64,000 nucleotides of DNA from Sclerodactyla briareus (taxonomy: Eukaryota > Echinodermata > Holothuroidea > Dendrochirotida > Sclerodactylidae), in the NCBI GenBank assembly GCA_026419785.1, contig JAODTK010005540.1:62001-126000 (forward strand). Reading direction: 5' to 3'. The notes beneath the pieces are model-generated. The model saw only the letters and a list, made by a program, of their open reading frames with translations. It ran no database searches and was not told where the DNA came from. The stretch's first letter is position 1, and each line of letters opens with the position of its first letter. The position numbers and the translations under genes were made by a program. Positions 27,001-39,000 of the stretch are shown one piece after another.

Positions 27001-30000
27001 GAATGTGATAGTGCAGCACTGCGTTGCCGCCACCCAGCTAGTTACGGCTGTTTGCGTTCGGTACCGGCGATGTGCTTAACTTTTTTTAGTTGTATAGGGT
27101 CTTTTGTGTTTGAAAGCGGCGTTTGGGCAGACGAACAATGCAATTTGTAGTAAGGTCCCGAAGGTACGTGCCCGAAGTAAGTTCACAGTTCAGGGAAAGT
27201 GAAACCAGAGCACAACAAGGGCCCATCAGAGGCATGAGGCACTGCTACAGGAGGCAAACAGTCTACCTTCATCAACCATCTGCCCTTAGAGAAAAAAATC
27301 ATGAAAAAAAAGGACCTGATTCGCTTCATCCTAATCTACAGAAGCGTGAGAGTGGAGTCCAGGCATTCCAGCGGACAGCAAGGAGATGCCACAAGTGGGA
27401 CCCCAAGAGGAAATAGATACTTTGACAGATGAATGAAAAATCGACATGCCCAGGAAATCCCAGAGGATTGGTACGAGAAGGCAGGGTGCAATCCAGTACA
27501 AGAGTACACCCGGACCATTACTGGAGACAGGTGTTGAATCTGATGTTGCTTCATCCTCATCTACAGAAGCATGAGAGTGGAGTCCAGGCATTCCAGCGGA
27601 CTGACAGGAAGGAAGATGCCACAAGTGGGACCCCAAGAGGAAATAGATACTTTGACAGATGAATGAAAAATCTACCATGGCCCAGGAAATCCCAGAGGAT
27701 TGGTACGAGAAGGCAGGGTGCAATCCAGTACAAGAGTACACCCGGACCATTACTGGAGACAGTTCTGTATCAGACAACTCATTGGGGTTACAGCTGTAAG
27801 TGATACTTCCTAATCTGGTCGATGCTTCACTTGGTCGTGCCCATGGTAATGCAGATGTTGACGCTCTTGTCAGAGAACAATTGGGCAATGACCAATGAAC
27901 GGACTCTTATCTGACCAGTCTATCAATTCCTTGAGATTGGCAAAGATGCAGTCAGGACCACTGGTTCTGCCCATGAGATGGCCTGTGACCTCCGAAATGA
28001 TGAAGTCTTATAGATCTGCCCATAGTTCGTATGCTGCAAGATTGGCAGAAGAGAGGAGAGAGAAACTCATCAACAGCAGTCCATAGAACAAAAGGAACGA
28101 AGCCAAGAGGACACGAGACACAGGGGAGTCTCTGGAAAGAAAAAATCACTGCTGGATAGAGAAGAACTTCTCACAAAAGAACAGGAAAGGTATAAGGAGG
28201 ACATGTCTGCAGCTGAGAACTATATGGCGAGGCCATTAAGTTGAATCGAAAGCCATAAAAGACAAGAAATGGGGACATCACTGTCGTCAAAGGTCTCCTA
28301 GATGTTGCCACACAAAAAAAAGGAGAAGGGAGCTGAGCCGTGAGAAACGTGAGAGACTTGTTAGAAAGAGGCAAAGGAATTAGGACAGGAATGCAGGAAA
28401 GTCATGAACTACTTTTCAACAGCTCTTGCTTAAGTTTGTCAATTGGACCTACCTCTGCTGTCATGTTCATGTTCGCCTGTAATGAGTGAAGATATATTGT
28501 GTACTGTACATGTGTTGAGATGTACTGTATGGGTATGTAACCCACAGGTTTAAGAAATTACCATATAGAAATCATTGGAATCAACATACTTATTCTAGCA
28601 GTGCATGTAAGTCGTCATATTGGCCCATACAATTTTGTTTGAGTATGTGGTGCGGGGTCTTGGGTACCACCAAAATAGATAAGAAAGTGACAGGAGTAGT
28701 CTGCAATTATAGCAGCTGCCCTACTTAACAACCTTCAATAGCCAGTAGTAGTTGCTATATAAAGGGTACATAATAATCAATCAGATGTCATATTTTCACT
28801 GTTTTGAAAGGAAGTCATGTGTTGACAATGTCATGATAATGACTGAATGAACAGTGTATGATCGATGTACGTACATGATAATCACTGGGTTTTTGATTCT
28901 TGAGGAAAGTCAAAGGAATCTATGCAGTTATGCCAGTGCGTTGTGTGTAGGTATGTGTGGGTGTGTAGTACGGTATGTGACGCCCAGCTTGTAAACACGA
29001 TAACTCGACCCCACCTAGATGGATTGAAGCTCATGACTTTGTTATGTGTGTTCTAATGATGATACATGAACCCTATGGTTTGAGGTCATCTGAGGTCATA
29101 GAGGTCAAAGCTGAAAAACTGAAATTCAGGTGTATTTTCTTATCAAGAGTACAGGAACCCTATAAGTGGTGGGGAAAATGGGAAATTTGTCAGACGTGAT
29201 TTGACCATTACTGAGTGAGTACAATCTCCCATTGTCTGGCTATAGGTTTACAGAAAGAGTCAAGGAATCACTAAGCTTTGGCTTTGGTTCTTCCAAAATA
29301 TTGGGGCAAAAGAATAGAAAATGTGAATTTTAGGCATAAATTGTAGGGTAAAACCCTGAATGAATGAGGATTTGACAGGGAAAACCCTTGATAAATCGGG
29401 GATTCAAAATTAAAAGGTTATGTGGGTTGACGGAATGAACAATAGTCACACAAGATTTCCGATGTGAGATTTGCATTCCCATGGATTTGCCTCGTCACTG
29501 TTTTGAAAGGACGCATGTGTTGACAATGTCATGATAACAACGAACCGTGGATGACATTTTATGACAATTTTTTCATCTTAAAAGTGACACTTACAGATAC
29601 TACGGTCTTTTTTAAGCACTGGCTATTAGCCACTGTACTCAGATCCGTGTTGTAGTCTTTAGTCAGTAACTTTCAAGTCGGCTTTGAAGGGATAAATCAT
29701 CGTGATCCTTCCAGTATGTCCAATCTCTGTTCGAAATAAAGAAGGCTGGGTAGGGAATATCACTGGAAAATGTGCTTACAACTCAACCCAAGCTATGCGC
29801 CAGGACCATGGTATGGTTTTCAGGTTATTGTCCCTTTATGTGTGACGATCTCCTTCTCTATTATGTGATAAGAACGGAAATAAATGTGTGATATATTGTT
29901 TTTGTAGATATTGATATGTCTGGTGAGTACGAAAGGGGTACATGGATTCCTGCTGGAGGAATATCGACAGAGAACTACTTCTGAGAATCATTAAAGGTCC

Positions 30001-33000
30001 TACTTTGCTCCTATTGGTCAAAAATCCTCTTTCCTTCCTACTTTTCGAAATTCCTACCTACTTTTTCTCCTACTTTTTTTGCATGGAGCCTGTTGCATGC
30101 CCTGTAAAGAACAAAATGGCTTGGCTACTCTGTTTTGAGTCACCCATCTCTGAAAAATGTAGGATCCATCCCTAGTGAAGGGTCAATAACAAGTTCTTAC
30201 ATACCACTCCCTGTTATGACTGTTTGTGAAGTTTTACTCAATACTAACTGCCACCAATGGGAGCTGAAGAGGTGGAGCAGGGACCTTTGAACACGTAAAT
30301 TCAATGTTTAGTGGACTGTCAGATGGCAGTTGAATGTGCAATCTAGAGGAACCAAAATTTACTAATTGCGCAGATCCCAGGGAGTTCATCAGCCATGCTC
30401 TACATAGTCCAGTTGACTAATCAGTGCAGTATCTATATATATTTGTATGAAGCTGATGAATCGTAGCATACTCAACTTTGGTTATGATGGAATATAATAC
30501 TGGTAGATTCCCATTCTCAGTTGAATCTCTCATCCTACTGTGGCTATAATACCAATCCTGGTTGGCTGGCTTGTTGTACCTTCTCGGTGGGACATGGCCG
30601 GATATCAAATCCAAGGTCTGCGTGTGGCGTCCTTCAATAATCACAGCCGGCCTTGGTACATACCAAGTATCATAAGGGAGGATACACTTGTGGTGGGGGG
30701 GGGGGGGGATCTACACTGGAGTATTAGCAAAAAGTTTTCCACATTGGGGCACGTTTTCCAAAGATGGGAGTTCCACATACAGAGTGCTATATAATTTCAA
30801 ATCATTGTTGGTTCAGCATTGTTCTTGCAAATGTATCCATTTGCCCAGACATGTCACTCGGTTTCATTTGGCAAATGTGGTTGGAGGAATCAGGTTCATG
30901 TGTTTATCAAATCAGAAACAGCAGTAAAAACTTTTCACACTTTTAAGTGTGCTGCTCAAGTGACAATCAGTCAAGCAAGTTTGAGCTTAGTAGGTTCATA
31001 TCATGCAAGGGGCCTATAAAATGCACTAGCACTGAGCGCATTCACTTCATGCTTTAAATGGATAATGGGTTCATACAAACAGACTCGATGTCCAGTATTC
31101 ACTTATTGCATCTTTGACGAAAAATGTCAGAAGTTTCCCCATATATCCTTGTTTTTGTTTTTCTAGCTCACGCCGATCGAGAAGTATGCTGTGAAGTACA
31201 TGGAGACCACCCTGGAACCCATCAACACGGAACAGTTGAAGGAAGCTGAGGTAAGATACTGTCAAAGCATTGCCATAGATAGCGAGGGAGGAAATAGTCC
31301 ATGCATGAAGGCACAGATAGGTCAGTGTTCTTGTTCTATAAGCCAGTTCGGAGTTCTTAGTGTGCATGCTCACCACAGAACAGTTCGGGGGAATAGACAG
31401 ATTCGGTCAGATTTCCCCCATGGCAATATCGTTACGCTTATTTTTAAACTGTCACCACTATTTTAAAACGCAACCAATTCATCCCATGTTTTCGGATGTT
31501 ATTGTTGATAAGTATGCAGGAAAATCTGTAAAGTTTTGTGATGGCAGGATTCATCATTTTCGGCGGGGTGTTTCGAAAGATCGTTCTGCACACTGTACTT
31601 TCAACGTCGAACTGCGGTCATTCCCATGACCTTTGACACAATATCATTATAATCTCATTAACTGTAACTCCAAACTGGCTTATTGGGATTTGGGGAAAAC
31701 CAGTTGAGTGGAACCTCATGCCTCTATAGGGAATCAACGTAGGCTATGGGTAACTGAATTCTTAACCAAACATGAGACTGGAAGCGTGAGACTGGCAATG
31801 TGATGGCAGTCACGCATTAACAGTTACAGAGCTATCCTTGGGAACTCCTGAAGGAAATAAGGCTGGAGAAATGCAAATCTAGGAAGGAGGAAGAAATTTC
31901 CCAGCAAAATGACAATGATTTCTGGAAATGTGGGACTCCAGATCAAGATCCTTCTTGAATTGCTCATTTCTGCAGCACTGGAAATTATCTATATCAGTAG
32001 CAGTGTAATTGTACGCCGCAATGTTAGCCATTTAGGGATCATCCTGTACCTGACATGTGACCTTTTAAGCATACCCCCTCAGGAACATGAAGATGGCTCA
32101 TCCACAACAATGATGATCAATTTGTTATCACGTTGGGTTTCCCTCCTTTCTGTGCATCTCTGCGAGGCCTAGAGTCACTTCTTATGGTCATTACCTTACT
32201 ACAGGCCTCGGACATAAAGTGAGCCAAGAGTCACTTCTCACAGCTTTACACCTTGGCTTGAGAAGTGCTAACAAGTTTCAAACATTCAAGATTATGCTGG
32301 TTCGTTTTTTGTTGGGTTTTCCATCTGGAGGGTTTGTAGAGAACTTGAATGAATAGCCTTTTGAATACCGGTATTAGTACCATTTACCATTTATATCTGA
32401 GTTATTCAGAGCATCCAACCTCGCTCTTGGAAGGTTTCTGGACGATATATGACGTTATTATTGAAGGCCCATGCCTGGTTTCTACTTTATTTGGCAACAA
32501 ATGTTGGGGTTGTTTGTATCAGAGTAACCGAGTGAGGCAACAACACGTGCAAATCACTCGGATGAACCCTGCCCAGAAATGGAGACAGAGAAAACAAATA
32601 TTAAACTGGAATATCACTTTGTTCTCTTCTGAATGTTTCTTCACCCTGTTGTTGCAGGAGAAGATTGAGGAAGCAAAGAAGGAAGGGGAGCTCGGCTGCT
32701 CCAGGGTGATGACCAAGAGGCAGAACAAAAGCGAAATGGAAGAAGACGACATCTTCTTCACCTACGGACCGAGAGGACGCCATGAATAAGGTGCATAAAA
32801 GAGGGGGGGGGGGGGGGCATCGCAGAAGAGGCCTGGGCGCCGCCCCCCGTTCTCCGCAGTGGCAGCAAGGGTTGGTGATGGTGCTGCTCCAGGGTGGGGG
32901 GTAGAGTAGTTTGTCTTGGTTTGAGTGTTGATACCAAGTTACCAGGAACGGGGGTCCGTACCCGGAGTGGGGCATATAGTCCGTCCGAAGGGCCTATATC

Positions 33001-36000
33001 ACCCGGGGGGGCCTAACCGTCGTTCCCCCAGGATCCGGTCTCCAACCATGTGACGATGCCGGAGGGGAGAAGGAAGTTGAAAGGGTGTTCGCAAATCATG
33101 TGGTAATTCTTGACGGTGGTGGAGTCACAGAGGGGGGCGATTTGGTCCGGTAGTGGACGGGAGGGGACGGTCCGGCGAGGCACAGCGTCCCGGTCGACAA
33201 GGTCCAGGTCTCGGAGCAGCAGCTCCAACAAATAGCTCTCCCAGGGGCTTGGCTCGCCCCCAGGGCCCATCTCCCCAGTAGGTGTGGAAGCTGCCAAGCC
33301 CTGCGATCATAACGGACCAGGGCCCAGGAAGAACAGAAGGATGACAATACCCCTCACCGGGGACTCCACGAACACGGGCATCAAGACTAGGCATAAGATG
33401 AGACCGAATGATTCAGGGCACTCGAGGTGTGACATTGAATGAGAGGGAGGTTTGCATGATCCAGTATGGCTCCCCCTTCGAAAGCTCTATTCATGATTGT
33501 CCCGCTTCTCTGAGAGCTGTCAGCGAGTTGAAACCTGTTAGGGCGCCAGGGTCCGCTGTGGGTATGGCTCCTGGAGGCCACCATGGGATTAAAGGTGCTA
33601 GGTCTCCTAAGTTTGGAATGAAGTGCCGTGAGGAATCAATCCAATGCAGCCATAACAAGGGTAAGTAAATGGAGGGCTGGCCTATGAAGATTGTATATGG
33701 GGAGTGAAACTCCGCGGTCGTTCATTGTCACTTCAGCCGGATCGTGATGTCACTGCCGCTGTGCATGAAGATTAGATTACGGTTGTATCTAATAAATGGT
33801 ATTAGGGTGTTTTTGTGTGCTGCTTCACTGCCATGCTAAGAAGTGACTTGAATGAGTGAGGCACAAATAGATGCAGTGATATGGTTTAATGATAAAAAAT
33901 GTTCAGGAATGGGCCTCTCTGGAATTTGTCATGGCATTTTTTTAGGAAGATGGACATGGTCCTGTTTAACTCCCCTGCGTTGTCTCCTTTCGCCTCATAG
34001 GTCCATCAGTATTATGTACCTAGCTCCTCAATCACTAGCTCCTCATCAGGCCCAAAGTGGGGTGAGGGAGGTGTGGGAAGATTTTCGCCACCAAAAATGT
34101 ATTTAACATACGGGTGTTATGATACTTGGCACATGGATTCTTTTCTCATACCAGGAATGGTTTGATGGGAGTTCAGAATATCTACTCCAAATTTCCAGTT
34201 TTACCTCAATTCATAAATTTTTGTTCATTTGGAGGAGGCCTGGGTAGATGAGGTCGGATTTGGGTGTACTTTTCACACCAGGGTGCAACAACCTTTAAAT
34301 TATTCAATGATACTTGTAAACTGATTCCTAAATTCTCCTATGCACAGCTGAGAATTCTGTGGAGTACTTCATCATGCTAAGCACTTTCTTTTTTTTGGGG
34401 TCAAACCTTCTAACGTGCTACTAAAACTTCTCTCCTTGTACACGTCATCACCCTTATAAGATCTCTATCAAATAGCGTAGTAAGACGTTTCTTGTCTCTA
34501 AATAACTTCTCTCTTAATGCAAATCCTGGTAGATTTATTTATTTCATGTCGTCCATCAGGCCACTGGAACTTTTTTATGTGCCATTCATGTATTGATACT
34601 AGATTTCATAAAATTGCAAGAACCCCAACTCACAATTCTTTTAGAAAAGCACTAATGGATAAAAATGATCTTATTCTACCTACAAGTGCATACATATTTT
34701 TTGCGCAGATTGTTCCCTAGTTGCATCCCGATACTTATCATAGTTGTTTTCTATTAATGGATTATTTTTTGTTTCCTCGTATAAGATTTGTGCAGGCACT
34801 AGACGATGGAGCCAGAAAAAAATAAAATATACCTTCGAAAAGCTTACATCTTCGATTATCTCATGTATTGTCCTTTGTACACAGGTCTCCATTTTGTCTT
34901 CTCCTTGTATGGGCCAGGCTTGTTCTTCATCCAACAAACTGCTATCTATCAACTCCCGAACACGGGGGAGTGAATTTCACATTCTTGGCATGTCCTATGA
35001 TTGGACCAATTTGGTTGGAGTGGCTGGGCCTAGCTTTTGAAAACAACCAAAAGGGGCACCCCCAAAAGTTCCACAAGTCGTTCTTCTGGTGGTTACTTGT
35101 CATCTCACAATTTCCCCACATTAGAAATAAGATTCGAATCATAGCATTGAGATTCCAAGCCTGTGCCTCTCAAGGCAGAATGAAACTTGTTCGTACATTG
35201 ACAAGACATGGGATAGTTAAACCCTCTATATAAGTGCACAAATTTTGAAATCGAGGGTGATGGGTTCCAGACCAATTTGGGGCGTGGCTGCTTCATACTG
35301 TGGATTCCTGCCAATCGAGGAACCATCTTGGCAGTCTTCATGTATGTTGGTTGTGGCTGACCAACTGGCCTAGTGGATTATTCCAAACAAGTCAACTTTG
35401 ACGCCTTTCTGGGCGGAGTGGTGCTCTTCAGCGAATCATTGCTGGACCAGAGGTTGGTAACATTTTGAGGGGGAGGGGGGGGGGCACACTGTTAGTCAAC
35501 TACAGATTCGGTCTTGGAAGCATACCAGAGATGAACATACTGGTGATTGGTGACATGTTAATCCAGCATTGGTGTGTGCGTCATCTGGAAATGTGACTTG
35601 ATGCACCAAATAAAGTAAGAGGCCAGTAGTTGCTGACCATGAAATTGAACATGGCAGCATCATATAAATTTGAAAGCTGCTGCTGGTAACATGTATTCCT
35701 GCCAAACTAATAGGGATTGTTCAAAATTGTCAGTTGCACCAATAACAAACCCACTGGCCACTGGCGCAGCCATGCGGAGAGAACGTGGGTGGGCTACTGC
35801 ATGGTAAAATGTGACATGGCAACATGTAAACAATAGGAATGGTGGTTAGTAACATTTAAATGTTGCAAACAAATGGGAAATTTCAGAAAGTCTACCATTT
35901 TGAGGGTCAACTGTATAGACAAGGACAGCAGTTGAATTGATGGCCAAACCGGAGATAACACAATAAAAATAGACTGGTGGTTGGTAGCATGTGAATACTG

Positions 36001-39000
36001 CAAACAAATTGACCATTCTAAGCAGAGCAGTGAGCATCACCTCCGTGCTTGACTAGAAATGTGACTTTAGCCTCCCTGTAAGCAGCTATTGACTATTTAA
36101 AGGGGTGGACCACAGATTCCATGGCCAAACCTAGTTAGCAATCTTGCTGTATGTGGGCCAGAGCCAACCATATAGAAATAAGGCAGGGCACTTGTTGACC
36201 CCACCCAGTCTATGATGAAGATCATGCCATGTAGAATGATAGCAGTTGAAACTGGAAATTATCCAGGTAGGGCTGTAGAGTTGGCACAAATATGTGAACA
36301 GATGTATAGATTCCTTGTCTGTAGGGAAAGAAACAAACAAGATTAACCTCCAGGATTTGGAAGATGCCAGCGAAGTCCAAGAGAGGCCAAGGAATGGTTT
36401 GAGGATGGGGCGCTCTGGTACTTTCAAATAGATAGCCCAGTGAGATTCTGAATCGCACAGCTTTACAATGTAACAGTTTTGATCAAGAGACATGCATACC
36501 TCTTTGGTATTTCATTCACAGCAGTCATAGTCAGTTGGTCACTCGCCAAATTTTCAGTTGTTGTCACCTGTCCTGCATACTTCAGTGGGACTTCGCTTGG
36601 TGTTCCGGGGAATTGCTAAGATATCAGTTGTGATCGTCAGTGGGAAGTTCTGTCTTGGAGCGGATCAATTTATAAAGAGACAGGAGGGAGCAACTTGAAA
36701 GGACACTGTAACTTGATCCTAATTATTGAAGCAGTGAATTTTGTGTATATATTGCTCAATGACCTTCTGATGTTAAAATTGAAGTTCAAATGTTCTGTTA
36801 GGTTGATGTTATAGGAACCAACTACATGATCCATGATGTAATGCTTCATTTGTTGGGGTGCGAACTGATTGATGGTCATTCCCACAACGTTAACCACTCA
36901 TGTTCCTAAGTCACTTGTACGTGTTTACTGCAGTGGGCAACCTCATGGAACCATGGTACAGAATTACAGTTCAATTGCTCCCAAAAGTGAGAAGCCGAAC
37001 ATAAACAAAAGTAGGTGGAAATAGTTTGCAGGGATGGAAAGTTTGGAAGAACATGACATAAATTGTGACCTCCAGAATTAACACTTTAGCATGGGGCACT
37101 TTTTGATGGCAAAGTTAGCATATAAAGCTGAATTTGTTGAAGTCTCTCCCTTGAGCCGGACACACATGAACACCTTGCCTGAAAACTCTTGAAACATGGC
37201 TGATTGGCCTAGAGAAATCATGTGAACGGCCTGCCGGTACTGTTCCAAACATCAATATTAGTGTGATTATTACTTGAAACATCATTGCACAATAGTTTTC
37301 CCTGCAGAATGGACCAAATTTGTTATGCAGAATTTAACAAATTTCGAAATTGGTTCATAACTTTGCATAGGAACATATATTGAGGTAGGGTTTGGACCTG
37401 TTGATTCTCCACAGTCGTTCCTGCAGTTGTCTTTCGAGATCTGCATGGTCATGTCGTTGAAGCATATTTTACTGGGAGCTAGGTCTATGGAAAAACGTTT
37501 GCCTAACTTGAGAGACAAAACAAATTGTAGAAATGTTAACGGATCAATTTGCATATCATCAAGTACTTCGATCAGCACTTGCTCCAAAAAAAAAAAAAAA
37601 AGCTGCATCATTGTCAAAGGACTCCAGCTTTCCAACATTATCCCATGCAAAGTTGGGAATACGACCGACTGTCGCTATCACTTGATGAACAGACTGCTGT
37701 CACAGATGAGCCCTGGGTGTATATGCACAGAGTGCTAGAACTGAAAGCAACTCCCTGCCTAGTTTTTGGACCAGTGTGTTGAGTTCAGTCTTTGAGGGTG
37801 AAAAACAATTCCAGCTCCAACTATTGAATAGTCCTGCCAATACTTCGGGACTGTAGAGACATCTTGCATCGAGTGGCCATACCCCCTCCCCCCTCTCATT
37901 CATAACGTATTTTGTCAACACAAACCGCCTCACTGCCTTGAGCCACCCCAACTTGCTTTGGGGTTTTGACTCCCCAACATCAATCAAAGAGTTATTTATC
38001 ACAATGAAATAAGGAATATTCTGTTGTTCCTCTGCTATGTCACACTTCATTGCACAATAGGGGCTCTCCCAGATTTACCTGCCTTGTGTAATATGTACCT
38101 GCATGGAACACAATAATGTATTTGGATTTGGCCCTGTTAATAGTTCATATCCCACAATAATACCCCAGTTACAATCCTGCAGTTAGTCTCCAATATACAG
38201 ACAAATAATTGCATAAAATCAAGTAAATGTTTAGCATTTACGAACTGTGGGTTTACCGAACACATCATTCATCATGTTTCTTTACTTGCAGGAATACATT
38301 TCACAGAACGATGAGATAATGCCGGTAAGTGGTCCTCGTGTATTGATCCCTATTTCTCTCTTTAGTCCCCTTTATTATATTTTGGCAATGAGTAACACAT
38401 CTGTACAGAATGTAAATGGGACCCAATGTCAAAAATTCACCGCTGATCTAACTGTACCCTTATGTAATTAATCAAACAGAACGTCCTGGTGTTAATTTAT
38501 TTGGTTAAACAAATAAGAGACAGTGCTCATTGCCAAACCTACTCACACAACATAATTCTCTCTCAGTTGAAGGACTTTGGCCTGTAGATGATCTTTATTA
38601 TGTGACTGTGGGCAAGGCACTTAATTTGTTGTGTTGGTATAGTGGAAGACATGTGCAGGACCAAACCTCGTTTGACTGTCATGTGAAAAGTTCACTGCCA
38701 ACCTGAAAAATGTCCCACAAAATTGAGAATTTGAGAGAAAATCATTGATTCCTGGTGGTGACCCACTCCACATTTCATTTTGACTGGACATTATGAAATA
38801 ATTTGGAAAATTGGCAGATCATTCTTGTGACATGGTGGCAACTCGCTGAATAAACAGGTCCCAGAGAATTTCTGCCACCCATCGTTTTGATGTCAAAAAA
38901 CTGATTTTGCTGATAGCCCAAGGGTTCGTTTTATTCACCCTAAGATTATCCCATTCGTGGTCTTGAGTTAGCTCTCACGAGAGAAGGCTGGATGACATCT

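Larger units (their letters stand above)
19511..27185 (-). mobile_element. DIRS-type tyrosine-recombinase retrotransposon, copy 1 (antisense to host gene)
   Basis: A fossil element of about 7.7 kb on the minus strand. Its parts, in element order, are an inverted terminal repeat (about 27005-27185), a GC-rich leader, a Gag-like region (roughly 25.6-23.2 kb), reverse transcriptase and RNase H regions (roughly 23.4-21.5 kb), a tyrosine recombinase region (roughly 21.7-20.1 kb, with a GYRSAV core-binding motif), an internal complementary region (19759-19850) and the second inverted terminal repeat. Inverted ends plus an internal complementary region define DIRS, as opposed to the direct-repeat Ngaro and PAT types. 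Frames are interrupted many times, on the order of tens, though many interruptions may be consensus errors. It looks young, because its ends match copy 2 closely apart from small indels. Confidence 0.85.
19074..31166 (+). other. Large intron (12.1 kb) carrying a DIRS element and other repeats
   Basis: Contains the antisense DIRS copy (19511-27185), a repeat-derived coding-like block (27186-28450), one monomer of the AGGTCA repeat family (28880-29300), a dispersed repeat at 30536-30662 and a G-run at 30696-30709. Bases 29300-30530 show no feature beyond AT-rich sequence. Confidence 0.7.
31251..32657 (+). other. Intron with two dispersed repeat fragments
   Basis: Contains the second copy of the 18.3-kb repeat (31335-31690) and one fragment of the 15-18-kb tandem unit (32165-32320). 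Confidence 0.65.
32791..38291 (+). other. Intron (5.5 kb) with a GC-rich block and short repeats
   Basis: Bases 32800-33665 are GC-rich (separate entry). At about 35540-36030 short blocks (ctggtgattggtgacatgtt, aatggtggttagtaacattt, gactggtggttggtagcatg) recur about every 150-300 bases. Bases 36690-37430 may hold an old MITE (separate entry). The rest is AT-rich with nothing recognised. Confidence 0.55.
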
